From: Saprospiraceae bacterium
GTDB taxonomy: Bacteria > Bacteroidota > Bacteroidia > Chitinophagales > Saprospiraceae
DNA length: 64,000 nt
Assembly: GCA_016714985.1 (NCBI GenBank)
Contig: JADKBS010000008.1
Coordinates: 1-64,000 of the forward strand
Direction: 5' to 3'
Position numbers and translations under genes: made by a program. Shown here one piece after another: positions 1 through 10,389 of this stretch. Position 1 is the stretch's first letter. Every line of letters begins with the position of its first letter. The notes under the pieces were generated by a model, which was not told the origin of the DNA, searched no databases, and worked only from the letters and a program-made list of their open reading frames with translations.

Positions 1-1817
1 GTGCGCTCCATTTTCGAGGACAGCCGGGGCTGGATTTGGGTGGCGTTTCAGGCAGAATTGGACATTTTCGACCCGTCAAGTGGACGTTTTTACCACGTAT
101 TACACGATGGGGATAAAAATTTTGGCAACGGGCTAGCGAGTTGGATACCATCCATGGAACAGACGCCGGACGGGGCTTTATGGCTCTGGGGCGATGTCGG
201 GATCTGGAAAATCAATGCGCCGAACGATTTGTTGGCAAAGGCGGGGAAAAAAGAGGATGCTGCGATTGAACTGCCCTGCAAAATGATTCCCAAGCCGCCC
301 GTCAAGCAATGGGCGGCAAAGGGGGAATCCCAACTTTTGTACGCAAAGAATAGGTTGCTGGTAGCAACGATGGAAGGGCTGTATTGGCTTGACCTGAAGA
401 CAGAGAAATTTTCACCTGAACCGGCAACAAGCGGCTGGAATTATCGGGTACTTTCAGCAGATAACGAAGGCAACATATTGGCGCTGGGTTATGACACTTC
501 TTATCAAATAAAATGGACATTAATCAACTCCAATGGAACTCAAAACTTCACAGAGCAGCGGTCTGTTAAGGCCAGCAATTTTAAATTTAGCCGGGATGGG
601 TTTTTGTGGGCTTTCAGGAAGGGGCGGCTCCAGAAATGGAAGTTATCTGCCTTTTTTAACCAAGGCTTGCCGGAAATTGAGGTGAAAACAGATTCAATTT
701 TTGGGAACGAGGGAGGATGCACCAAAATCATGTTCGACAAAAGTGGCGTGATGTGGGTGGGCTCAGATGGATATGGCCTGTTCAAAATCAATGAGAAGGC
801 AAAGCATTTCAAAAGCTATTTGCCCAAAATTTCGCAACGTCAGCTCCTGGAAGCCCCAGATGGCGGAATTTATAGCTTGTTCAGGTTCGGTGAAAAATAT
901 CCTTCAAAATCCTTCCGGGCTACAATAGCCAACAACGATTTCGTCAACCGCTTTCCAACTTACACTACCAATGATTGGGGGACTTTCCATGCCTGTTTCG
1001 ATGCAGCAGGCAATGGTTGGTCGAGCGACAATGATTTGGATAAACTCTATCGTACGGATGCACGGACAAAATCCGTGAAATCGTTTCCATGGCAGCATGG
1101 GCATGGCTTGATTGTGAGCCGCTCTGGGGCATTGTTTGGCGCCAGCGAAAAAACTTTATTGAAATTTGACCCTAAAACGGAAACAAGTACGGCGTTCCCA
1201 TATGATAAGCCGCAGAAAATATCCGCTACTTTTTCCCATTTTTTGTTCGAGGATGCGGACGGAGCCATTTGGATTTTCGGGTATGAGGGTTTGACCAAAG
1301 CCGTTCCAAACGCCGGGGGATACCGCTTCGAATATTACAAAAACAACCCAAAAGACCGTACTTCACTTTCCTCCGATTTTGTCCTGAGCGTCGCCGACGA
1401 CCCGCTCGAACCCGCCCGATACCTTTGGGTGGGTACAAAAGTGGCGGATTGAACCGTTTGGACAAAAAAACGGGGCAGTTCAAGCAGTTTAAAACAACTG
1501 ACGGGCTGCCCGACAATGTGGTGTATGGCGTTTTGGCAGAAAACAAAGCGCCCTACATCTGGCTGAGCACCAACAAGGGGCTATGCCGCTTCCATGTTCG
1601 GGACGAAACGACCAAAAATTTCACGGCTGCGGACGGATTGCAGAGCAATGAGTTTAATAGCTCCAGTTACCTGAAACTGCGAGATGGCTCAATGATTTTC
1701 GGCGGCGTAAATGGGTTGTCCATGTTCCACCCCGACAGCCTGCGTTTCAATAAAAATGTTCCCCAGATACAAATCGTTGGACTTTCAATTAACAACCAAC
1801 CGATTGCTCTGCCCACT

Positions 1818-1845
1818 TCATCCCTCATCCCTCATCCCTCATCCC
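1818..1845 (+). repeat. Heptanucleotide tandem repeat (TCATCCC x4) in coding sequence
   Basis: Four perfect tandem copies of TCATCCC lie inside the Y_Y_Y/propeller boundary of the hybrid regulator and encode a Ser/Pro/Leu/His-rich stretch. The unit is not a multiple of three, so gain or loss of one copy shifts the reading frame. Confidence 0.9.
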
Positions 1846-3092
1846 TTAAACTCTCCCACGACCAAAACCTGCTCACCTTTGACTTTGCGGCGCTCGAATT
1901 CACCAACCCCGCCCAAAACCAGTACCGCTATCAACTCGTTGGGGTGGGCAATGAGGATTGGATTTCCCTGGGCAACAAAAACAGCATCCAGTTCGCCAAC
2001 CTCGCCCCTGGCGACTATACCTTCCGGGTGGATGGCAGCAACAACGATGGCACCTGGAGCGGGCAGCCCGCCGAACTGCGTTTCACCATCCGTCCGCCGT
2101 GGTGGGCTTCGTGGTGGGCGTATTTGATTTACCTGGCGTTAGCGGCGGCGGCAGTTTGGCTGTTTAATCGCAATCGGCTTCGCCAAAAAATCGAACACCA
2201 GGAAGCCTTGCGCCTTCGGGAAATGGACGAGTTCAAGGGGCGGTTTTTCACCAATATCACCCACGAGTTCCGAACGCCGCTGACGGTGATTTTGGGCATG
2301 ACCGAACGACTGACGGCTGACGGTGGACGGTTGACGGAGGAAGATGCAGGGCAAACTTGGCCTGGTAAAACGCAACGGGGAGAACCTCCTGCGCCTCATC
2401 AACCAAATCCTCGACTTGGCGAAGCTGGAGTCCAAGACCCTGAAAATCAATTACATACAAGGCGATGTGCTGACCTTCCTGAAATACATCGCCGAAAGCC
2501 TCCATTCGCTCGCCAACGCCCAAAACCTGATGTTGCGGGTAGAAAGCAACCGGATAGCCATCGTAATGGACTACGATCCAGAGCGGCTGCTGCAAATCGT
2601 CCACAACCTGTTGTCAAACGCCATTAAGTTCACGCCGTCGGGCGGCAAAGTGGAGATGCGGGCAGATGTGAAGGACAACTGGCTGCACCTCTCCGTGTCG
2701 GACTCCGGGGTGGGCATCCCAGCAGATGAACTGCCCTTCCTGTTCGAGCGGTTTTTTCAGGCAAAAAACCAGGAGCATTCCAAGGCGGGCGGCACGGGCA
2801 TCGGGCTTTCCTTGACCCATGAATTGGTCAAGGCGCTCGGCGGCAAAATATCGGTGGAAAGTACCGTTGGGACTGGCACGACGTTTTTGGTGAAACTGCC
2901 CATTACTAACAAGAGTGTATTCGTTGAAGCAGGGGCAAACATGAACCTTGAAGGGTGGACGCCATCCAGCGCTAGGGTACAGAAGCCAATGCCTTTGGCA
3001 ACCCTGCCCGGTGACGCTAACCTGCCGCAAATCCTGCTTGTCGAAGACAACCCCGACGTGGTGGAATACCTTGCCGCCTGCCTGCAAGGAGC

Positions 3093-3113
3093 GGGCGACC
3101 GTGAAGGTCGCCC
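3093..3113. repeat. Small palindrome inserted in the receiver domain
   Basis: Two 8-base arms, GGGCGACC and GGTCGCCC, flank a 5-base loop. They add about eight residues (GAGDREGR) to the receiver domain between residues that are adjacent (CLQ-..-YQLDFAYN) in the otherwise identical paralogue at 6060-6400. It therefore looks like an in-frame insertion. Confidence 0.8.
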
Positions 3114-3420
3114 CTACCAGTTGGACTTCGCCTACAACGGCCGTGCAGGCATCGAAAAAGCGCTGGAAACCATCCCCGACCTCATCGTGAGCGACGTGAT
3201 GATGCCCGAAAAAGACGGTTTCGAGGTGGTGGAGGCGCTGAAAAACGACGAGCGCACGAGCCATATCCCCATTATTCTGCTGACCGCAAAGGCTGATGTG
3301 GAGAGTCGCCTAAAGGGCTTGCGACGTGGGGCAGATGCCTATCTTTCCAAGCCCTTCCACCAAGAGGAACTGATGGTGACGGTGGAAAACTTGCTGGAAA
3401 TGCGGCGGAAGTTGCAAGAG

Positions 3421-3499
3421 CGATTTCGGATTTCGGATTTCGGGTTTCGGAAGCCCGAAGCAGGTGCCACCGAAATCCCAAATCCGCAATCCGAAATCG
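3421..3499. repeat. Imperfect palindrome between receiver and AraC domain
   Basis: Arms 3421-3444 and 3477-3499, built of GATTTCGGATTTCGG-like words, are nearly reverse complementary. They encode the linker RISDFGFRKPEAG..NPQSEIED. A related but rearranged palindrome sits at the same place in the paralogue (6429-6518). Confidence 0.8.
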
Positions 3500-3862
3500 A
3501 AGACGTTTTCCTGCAAAAATTCCGCTCCGTTGTCGAAGCGAACTTGTCCGACACGGACTTCGAAATGCCACTATTAGAGCGGGCATTGGCAATGAGCCGC
3601 AGCCAGATTTTTCGGAAGGTGAAGGCGCTCACGGGCAAGTCGCCGAGCCTGTTTATCCGCTCCATCCGGTTGCACCACGGGCGGCATTTGCCGCAAACGA
3701 CAACGCTCAACGTTTCGGAAATTGCCTACCAAGTCGGGTATTCGGCGTTGAATAATTTTTCCGATGCGTTCATGGAAGAATTTGGGGAAAGACCGACGGC
3801 GGTGAGAGGGGATACCAGTGCAGGATTAATCGAGCAATTACCAAAATGAAGTTCCATTTTTT

Positions 3863-6832
3863 ATGAAAAAAACATTGTATTGAATCCTACACTTTTTGTC
3901 ACTTTCCTACTCATTCGCTCAAAGAATGGATATCAAAGCGTTGGAAACCCAATACCAATCTTCGCCAACACCTTCGCTTGTCTCCACTTTGAATAAAGCC
4001 TATCAGGAACAAGCAAACTGGTTTTTAAAAACACCACAGTTCAATAATGACAGCACTATTTTTTATTTCAACAAAGCAGTGGTGCTGCTTGAAAATGCCA
4101 AACCTGCCCCCAATGACCTTTTAGCTGAACTTTACAAGAATTTGAGCGAATACAGAATTAAAAGGTCAGAGCATTCCATTGCGCTCGAAATGGGCAAAAA
4201 GGCATTGTCATACTTGGATAAAATACCACCATCGAAAATAGATAAGCTGTTGCATTACCATGTATTATGGAATATTGCTTATGCTGAATTGGTAGAAGAG
4301 GATACCAAAGGAGGGCTTGATGTTTTCAATCAGGCGGTGCTTTTATTGCAACAGGATACACGTCCCGAAATACAGGCATTGTTGTTAAAAAATACAGGTA
4401 TTTTTTACTCAAAATATTACAGTGGCGTAAGTGAGACAAGCCCCAAAGGATTGAATTCCCTGCTACAGAGTGCCCGATACTATGAAAATTCAGATAAAAC
4501 AAATACCGATTTTCTATTCGAGATTTATGAAAAATTAATGTGGTATTATAATGTCAAATGGGGAGAGGATAAGCCTCAGGCTATTGCCGATTCCTGTGAT
4601 TATTACTTTTCAAAAATGAATACTTTATTGCCACAGCTCAACGACCCCATTTTTGAAAACTGGTACTACGCTCAACGGGCCAATGTCTTGCTCCGCAGGG
4701 GGCAGTATGAAGAAGCCACAGATTTGATTCAGCAAAGTCTTAGAATAATTGATAAATATCATTTGGAGTTTGACAGGAGGTATCCATTTAATCTAAATCT
4801 TTTGGGATATATTGCTTACAAAAAAAAGCAATGGGTGCAAGCTGAAGCTTATTTTACACAAGCACGTGACATCAGTTTAAATCAGAAAAACCCCCGAAGT
4901 GAACTGACTTATCTGACGCATATTGCCAGTATGTCCGAAGAAAAAGGCGATTTGAAAAGAGCCCTAGCGGTTAAGGATACATTTTACCAAAGAATGATTG
5001 AGTTGAGGGAAGAACGGTCGGATAAAAACCTGAAAGAAAGTGAATTGCAGCTCAATGTATTACAGCAGGAAAAAGAATTGATACATAAAAATGCCGAGCG
5101 CAATTTTCTGTTGGGAGCGACTTTGATTGCGTTGATGCTATTGGGCTTATCCGTTTTTGTGTTTTTGAGGGAAAGGCGCAGCAAGGCAAAATTGGAACAG
5201 CAAAACCATATCATCGAAAAACAGAGCCTTGCCCTGCGCAAATTGGATGATGCCAAAAACCGCTTTTTCACCAACATCACCCACGAGTTCCGCACGCCAC
5301 TGACGGTGATTTTGGGTATGACAGAACAGTTGACGGTGGACGACGGAAGGTGGACGGAGCATGATGCGAAGGGTAAACTGGGGTTAATTAAAAGGAACGG
5401 CGAGAACCTGCTGCGGCTCGTCAACCAGATTTTGGATTTGGCAAAGCTGGAGTCCGAGTCCTTGAAAATCAACTACCTTCAAGGCGATGTGCTGACATAT
5501 CTGAAATACATCGCCGAGAGCCTCCACTCCCTCGCCAATGTCCAAAACGTGATGCTGCGCGTGGAGAGCAAGGAGGCGGAAATTGTGATGGACTATGACC
5601 AGGAGCGTTTGTTGCAAATCGTCTATAACCTGTTGTCGAATGCCATCAAGTTCACGCCCTCGGGGGGAAAGGTGGTGCTGCGGGCCAGCACAAATTTGCA
5701 GGGTGGCGCTATGAACTCCTCACCATTCTAACCTTTAACCGTCACCGACACGGGCAGCGGCATACCAGCCGAAGACGTTCCGAACATTTTCGACCGCTTT
5801 TTTCAGGCCAACAACCTGGAAAAAGCCAAGACGGGCGGCACGGGCATCGGGCTGGCGCTGACAAAAGAATTGGTGCATGCGATGGGCGGGGAAATCAGCG
5901 TGGAAAGTGAGCTGGGCAAGGGGTCGGCATTCACAGTGCGGCTGCCGATTACGAAGAAGGCAGTAGCAAGTGACGGCGTGAATTGGAGTCACCCTGTCGC
6001 TTCGAAGCTGCTGCCTAAATTGGCGACGAGCGATACCGAACAAGCTTCCGTCCTTTTAATAGAGGACAACCCCGACGTGGTGGAGTACCTCGCCGCCTGT
6101 TTGCAAGCGCAGTACCAATTGGATTTCGCCTACAACGGCCGGGCGGGCATCGAAAAGGCGCTGGAAACCATCCCCGACCTCATCGTGAGCGACGTGATGA
6201 TGCCCGAAAAGGACGGTTTCGAAGTGGTGGAGGCCCTGAAGAACGACGAGCGAACGAGCCATATCCCCATCATTTTGCTGACCGCAAAAGCCGACGTGGA
6301 GAGCCGCCTCAAGGGCCTGCGGCGTGGGGCGGATGCCTACCTTTCCAAGCCTTTCCACCAAGAGGAACTGCTGGTGACGGTGGAGAATTTGCTGGAGATG
6401 CGAAGGAAGCTGCAGGAGAAGTACGCTACGATTGCGGATTTCGGATTGCGGATTTCGGATTCGGCGGCCCCCCAATCCGCAATCCCCTCGACCTTGGTCG
6501 GGGCGCAATCCGAAATCGAAGATGCTTTCCTCCAAAAATTCCGCTCCATCGTGGAAGCGAACCTGTCCTACACGGAATTCGAGATGCCGCAGTTGGAGCG
6601 GGCATTGGCGATGAGCCGCAGCCAGATTTTCCGGAAGGTGAAGGCGCTCACGGGCAAGTCGCCGAGCCTGCTCATCCGCTCCATCCGGCTGCACCATGGG
6701 CGGCATTTGCTGCAAACTACGACGCTGACCGTCTCTGAAATTGCTTACCAAGTGGGGTATGCGGCCCTCAATAATTTCTCGGATGCGTTCCAAGAAGAAT
6801 TTGGCGAAAGGCCGACGGCGGTGCGGGGCTGA
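3863..6832 (+). pseudogene. Hybrid two-component regulator with TPR sensor, two in-frame stops
   Basis: This is a second HTCS-like protein of 990 codons if read through. It has a signal-peptide-like start (ATG at 3863, MKKTLY then stop TGA at 3881-3883, then ILHFLSLSYSFAQ), a TPR-rich periplasmic region, a membrane segment near 5100-5165, HisKA (THEFRTPLT), HATPase, receiver (SDVMMPEKDG) and AraC HTH. A TAA at 5729-5731 falls between the N box (NLLSNAIKFTPSGG) and the G1 box (DTGSGIP). The frame continues unchanged through both stops. From the HisKA onward it is very close to the upstream copy, whose sensor is instead a propeller. A TTG at 3896 could start a protein lacking the exporting segment, but that would not rescue the ATPase domain. 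It is most likely a pseudogene unless the stops are sequence errors. Confidence 0.8.
6429..6518. repeat. Nested palindrome between receiver and AraC domain of second regulator
   Basis: Left arm 6429-6464 and right arm 6472-6518 are made of the same GATTTCGG/GATTGCGG words as the element at 3421-3499. A smaller CCCC-CGACC/GGTCG-GGGG hairpin is nested in the right arm. It is translated in frame as part of the linker. Confidence 0.75.
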
Positions 6833-7132
6833 GCCTACCATGCAACACCTTATCGGCTCATTATCAGCGACTTATCTAACTGTCGCCTTCCCCTTTGCAA
6901 CATAGCAAGTAATAAAAATTCCCGCCCTGCAACCTGCGAAGTAGCCGTTGACCGATGGGAGGTAGGGCTTTGCCTTTGCCAGCCCCCACCTTTGCATCAT
7001 TCCCGGAGGGCAGGTTTTCAGCCGTTTGATTTTAAAGAAAAAAAAGAAGTTGAAGGCATGATAACCAAGCTTGAAAATCGGGACGAATAACCATTCGCTT
7101 GAGAAGCCCACAAACAACAAAATCCTTCAATC
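6833..7132. other. Intergenic, no gene seen
   Basis: About 300 bases lie between the second hybrid regulator and the next gene. I see no convincing reading frame, promoter box or strong hairpin. Confidence 0.5.
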
Positions 7133-7654
7133 ATGAAAAATCAAATGAAAGCAACCACTCAAAACGCAACATCAAAAAAAGGTAAAATGAAAGCAACAAT
7201 CTTTTCTATCGCCCTCATCCTCTTCTTTGGCTTCAGCTTTTCGCTCTCCGCCCAAACCACCGCTGTATGGCAGGGCGGCAAGCCGGGCCGCACCACAGAC
7301 TGGAACTGTCCAGCCAACTGGAGCGAGGGCCGTGTGCCCGACGAGTTCACACAGGTCATCATCCCCTCTAGCGCCAGCTTCTACCCGGTCATCCAGTACG
7401 CCCCAACACCCATTGACGCCCTGCTGATGGAAGCTGGCGCAAGGCTCACCATCCAAGACGGCGCAAGGCTCACCATCCTCGGCGAAACCGGCATTTTCAA
7501 TGGCGTCACCGCCCTTGGCCATATCGAAAACAATGGCACCCTTGAAGTCGGAGAGGCCGTAAATGGGGGCACTGCATTTCTGAAGAATGTGCAAGGAAAC
7601 GGCATCGTCATAAGCCCAGCTGCTGGCATGGACACGCTGGCGAGGAGACGCTGA
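7133..7654 (+). CDS. Small secreted protein, possibly a truncated surface protein
   Basis: A protein of 173 residues with a signal peptide after a charged N-terminus (MKATIFSIALILFFGFSFS..LSAQ). The mature part (AVWQGGKPGRTTDWNCPANWSEG.., ..RLTIQDGARLTIL..) resembles the start of Bacteroidota secreted proteins that have a beta-helical, G8-like or autotransporter-like opening followed by long repeats and a T9SS domain. Here it stops after a single such unit with no sorting domain, so it may be the 5' remnant of a longer gene. The palindrome cluster begins just downstream. An alternative start is the internal ATG at 7189, which would give a shorter signal peptide. No function can be assigned. 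Confidence 0.6.
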   Translation: MKNQMKATTQNATSKKGKMKATIFSIALILFFGFSFSLSAQTTAVWQGGKPGRTTDWNCPANWSEGRVPDEFTQVIIPSSASFYPVIQYAPTPIDALLMEAGARLTIQDGARLTILGETGIFNGVTALGHIENNGTLEVGEAVNGGTAFLKNVQGNGIVISPAAGMDTLARRR

Positions 7655-7725
7655 CTGTTACGGGTTTTGCCTCGACAGGACTAAACCGACACCTAAAATG
7701 GGTGTATCTATACCCAGTTCGTCGC

Positions 7726-7882
7726 CTAAGTGGGTAGTCAAATCAATTCTGATATGTTGGGTGCCCCCCAAATCATACATCATAAATCATAAATCATACA
7801 TCTGTTTAGGGGGGGATTTATGATGTATGATTGAACCCACGTTGGTTTGAACTTTTCAAATTTGATTTGACTGACTACTTAG
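7726..7882. repeat. Nested inverted-repeat element (MITE-like)
   Basis: Outer arms 7726-7746 and 7861-7882 (CTAAGT..AGTCAAATCAA type) are imperfect inverted repeats. Inside them, 7771-7788 and 7815-7832 form a perfect 18-bp inverted repeat around a 26-base loop. No coding frame lies within. It is the first of three palindromes in this gap. Confidence 0.75.
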
Positions 7883-7922
7883 TCCTCTAAAAACCAAAGA
7901 CAACCAACCCTATTGACCATTT

Positions 7923-7999
7923 TTATTTAGGTGATTTGGCGGTGAAGTGCTGATGAAACAGGAGCATTCCATCAGGTTACTTCACCGCACCTAAAATAA
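7923..7999. repeat. Interrupted hairpin
   Basis: The stem segments GCGGTGAAGT (7939-7948) and ACTTCACCGC (7979-7988) are perfect complements. Flanking TTATTTAGGT and ACCTAAAATAA pair around them, and GATG/CATC pair inside. It is non-coding. Confidence 0.75.
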
Positions 8000-8045
8000 C
8001 GAGCTTCTATAGCTCACGGTGTCAAGTTTTGTGCATGAGGTCCTT

Positions 8046-8118
8046 GGTTGATAAGGGTTGATAATGGTTTATGAAGTTGATTATCAACCATTATCAACTT
8101 CATCAACCGTTATTAACC
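8046..8118. repeat. Dispersed GGTTGATAA-type palindrome, copy 1
   Basis: Outer arms 8046-8062 and 8102-8118 match as inverted repeats at 15 of 17 positions. Inner arms 8071-8081 and 8093-8103 (ATGAAGTTGAT) are perfect. The 17-base word GGTTGATAAGGGTTGAT recurs exactly, on the other strand, in the palindrome at 58798-58842. Confidence 0.8.
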
Positions 8119-8173
8119 ATGCACAATATTTAGCGGTGCGCAGTATAAGTCAAAACAATCAAATCCTTTAGTC

Positions 8174-8482
8174 ATGAAAAAACAAATGAAAACAAGTCTT
8201 TTCACCGCAGCCCTGGGCCTTGCCCTGACAGGGGCCATGCTGTCAAGCGCAACCAAGGAGACGGGAGCAACTGCCGCTTATGCCAACACATTGCCTGTTT
8301 CTCGGGAGTTTTCGGCAGCACCCGCAGGGGTTGCCGTTGAGTCCCCGAAACTTCCTTTCACTTTCTACCTGAAGCTTATAACCGCTTTCACCAATGGGGG
8401 CTTCATCAACTTCAACCAGTTGGGCGAAGAGGGGCAGTCCTTCTTTCGGAACGAAATTCCCAAATGGGGCATGAAGCAGTAA
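8174..8482 (+). CDS. Small secreted hypothetical protein
   Basis: A protein of 102 residues with an N-terminal signal peptide (MKKQMKTSLFTAALGLALTG..). The rest is short and without a recognised motif, with one hydrophobic patch (LPFTFYLKLITAF). It starts 10 bases after a CAAATCCTTTAGTC segment that also precedes the gene at 7133 (AAATCCTTCAATC), so the two genes have similar leaders. It is followed 50 bases later by a lipoprotein gene in the same direction. I do not recognise the family. Confidence 0.6.
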   Translation: MKKQMKTSLFTAALGLALTGAMLSSATKETGATAAYANTLPVSREFSAAPAGVAVESPKLPFTFYLKLITAFTNGGFINFNQLGEEGQSFFRNEIPKWGMKQ

Positions 8483-8532
8483 CCCGCCTTTTTAACCAAA
8501 ATTCTAAGAACCTGTTCTAAAACCATCCTATC

Positions 8533-8790
8533 ATGAAAACAGCAAAGATTTTTCCATGCCATATACTCTTGTGCAGCATGTTTTTATTGAGCAGTTGCTC
8601 GACGTATCAATTGGCGCAATGGTCAAACGGCGGCAGCGCCACGTCGCCATCTGGGGCGGGCGACAATCATCCCGGAAGTTACTGCCAACACCGTCCTAAT
8701 AGGCCGAGTTTTGTGGGCAGCATGTCCGGGACTTCGATTTATTCCATGCGAGGGGAATACTATCCATTTTGCTACAAATGCAGGCAATAG
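8533..8790 (+). CDS. Small lipoprotein
   Basis: A protein of 85 residues with a lipoprotein signal peptide whose lipobox is LLSSC (Cys at about residue 22), so it should be lipid-anchored in the envelope. The mature part is Gly/Ser/Asn-rich, ends in YCQH..PFCYKCRQ with several cysteines, and matches no family I know. It lies in a same-strand run of small exported proteins (7133, 8174, 8895, 9484). Confidence 0.55.
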   Translation: MKTAKIFPCHILLCSMFLLSSCSTYQLAQWSNGGSATSPSGAGDNHPGSYCQHRPNRPSFVGSMSGTSIYSMRGEYYPFCYKCRQ

Positions 8791-8894
8791 TCCTATCCAA
8801 AAACATAACCAAATGAAGACGGCAGCCTCGGGGAAGGCTGGGGCTGCACCTTCTTTATTCAATTTAATTTTTCAAACCATCAATTAATTAAGAA

Positions 8895-9401
8895 ATGAAA
8901 AACAACCTTTTTTATTCCCTATTGGCAGTATGCCTTTTCTCAATGTTTTCTTGCCAGCAAGCGCCTGAAGCGCCCGTCGCCACTGCACCCGTGGAAACGC
9001 CCGCACCACCTGATATGGCAGCTATTAAAGCCGAAATTCAAGCATTGGAATCGGCTTATGCAGTTGCGCATACCGCAGGCGATGCAGCGACGGTAGCCTC
9101 ATTTTATTCAGATGATGCAGTGACGATGGGCGATGATATGCCCGCTGTGACGGGGAGGGCCGAAATTCAAAAAGAACAGGAGAAATTTTACGCAGAAAGG
9201 AAAAATAAAAGAACAGTGAGCTTTGAAGTTTTGGAGGTATTCGGTGATGAAAATCGGGTGACCGAAATTGGCAAAAGCACCGGAAAAGACGAAACAGGCA
9301 AAGTGGTTTACACCGGAAAATACATGGCAATTTGGGAAAAACGCAACGGCAAATGGCTGACCATCCGGGACATCAGCAACGACGATAAGAAAGAAGAATA
9401 G
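8895..9401 (+). CDS. DUF4440/SnoaL-like lipoprotein
   Basis: A protein of 168 residues with a lipoprotein signal (SMFSC) and a Pro/Ala/Val linker, then one cone-shaped NTF2-like domain of the DUF4440 type (..EIQALESAYAVAHTAGDAATVASFYSDDAVTM.., ..YMAIWEKRNGKWLTIRD..). The fold binds small molecules or acts as a ketosteroid-isomerase-like enzyme. Its real substrate is unknown. It is closely similar to the C-terminal half of the next gene, so the two arose by duplication. Confidence 0.8.
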   Translation: MKNNLFYSLLAVCLFSMFSCQQAPEAPVATAPVETPAPPDMAAIKAEIQALESAYAVAHTAGDAATVASFYSDDAVTMGDDMPAVTGRAEIQKEQEKFYAERKNKRTVSFEVLEVFGDENRVTEIGKSTGKDETGKVVYTGKYMAIWEKRNGKWLTIRDISNDDKKEE

Positions 9402-9483
9402 AAAATTGAAAGTCGGTGTGGCGCTGGCCATGCCGACATTTTCCCATTGCAATTCCTCCTTTCAATTCAACCAATTTAATCGT

Positions 9484-10321
9484 ATGAAAAATCTCGTTTT
9501 TATTGCCACAATATTATGCCTTGCGTTAAACAGCCTACAAGCCCAATCCGTCAACGACGAGCTTGAACTGCAAGACTTCACCCGCCGTTTCATGGCCGCT
9601 TATAATGCACAAGACCATGAAGCCATTCAGGAAAATGTACACCGACGACGCCGTGCGCATTGACCCAGAGGGCAAGCAAATCAATGGGGCTGAAAATATC
9701 GCCAATTATTTTGCGGAGCAATTCCGTAAAAACAATGCCACGTTGCTTTTAAAACATATAGGCATTAACTGGTCGGATGCCGAGCACGCTTGGGTTGTGC
9801 GTGGCAACTACGAGGTGTACGGTAAAACCAATGTTTACGATATACCCATCAATAACGTGGGCAGCTATGCCAATGCGATGCAAAAAAAGGACGGCGAGTG
9901 GAAAATAGCCAAGCAATGGCTCACCCCGCTAGATATGTCCAAAATCAAGGACGAAATACAAGCCATGAATACGGCTTGGGCCGTTGCTGCCAACACCGGG
10001 GATGCCGCAACAATACTGGCTATTTATGCGGATGACGCCATCAGCATGCCCGATGATGCGCCGATGCTCGTGGGCAAAGCGGCCATCCAAAAGGACATGG
10101 AGGCCGATTTTGCGAGCAGTAAAATCCGAAAAACCGTCACGTATGAAACGGTGGAGGTGTTCGGCGACGAAAACAGGGTGACGGAAACCGGAACCGTGAT
10201 AGGGAAGGACGCCACAGGGAAAGTGGCTTTTACGGAGAAATACATACAAATTTGGGAAAAGCGCAAAGGCAGGTGGCAGGTCATCCGGGAGATTTACAAC
10301 CATGATTCGAAGGCGAGATAA
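9484..10321 (+). pseudogene. Secreted tandem DUF4440 protein, one frameshift
   Basis: ATG at 9484 gives a clear signal peptide (MKNLVFIATILCLALNSLQAQ) followed by a first DUF4440 domain. The frame breaks at about 9631-9636: ..NAQDHEAIQ runs into HRRRRAH-stop, while the +1 frame continues as KMYTDDAVRIDPEG... Removing one base gives 278 residues with two NTF2-like domains. The second domain (about 9938-10310, ..GDAATILAIYADDAISMPDDAP.., ..YIQIWEKRKGRWQVIREIY..) is a near relative of the 8895 lipoprotein. Either a sequencing indel at GGAAAA or a recent inactivation. Confidence 0.75.
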
Positions 10322-10389
10322 ATGCCTTATAAAACCTCAATTGACCGTGAATTAATCTTCAACTATTCAACAATATTATTTCCTATAAA

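Larger units (their letters stand above)
1..3849 (+). pseudogene. Hybrid two-component regulator, 5'-truncated by the window and frameshifted twice
   Basis: This is a hybrid histidine kinase/response regulator of the Bacteroidota HTCS type, which senses a periplasmic ligand and drives transcription through its own AraC-type domain. In order: two-component-regulator beta-propeller repeats (to about 1700), Y_Y_Y domain, one membrane segment (about 2095-2160), HisKA with THEFRTPLT, HATPase (NLLSNAIKFTPSGG, DSGVGIP, GGTGIGLSL), receiver domain with SDVMMPEKDG, and AraC HTH ending at 3849. The start lies outside the window. The frame is lost at 1437-1440, where restoring one A gives ..YLWVGTKSGGLNRL.., and again at about 2347-2351, where two bases are missing relative to the downstream paralogue. 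The two deletions sum to three, so the final frame equals the first. This is either a decaying gene or assembly error in homopolymers. Confidence 0.85.

Noticed and set aside
3881..3883. TGA as selenocysteine codon
   Set aside because: It lies within a signal peptide, no downstream SECIS-like structure is apparent, and no role for selenocysteine exists there.
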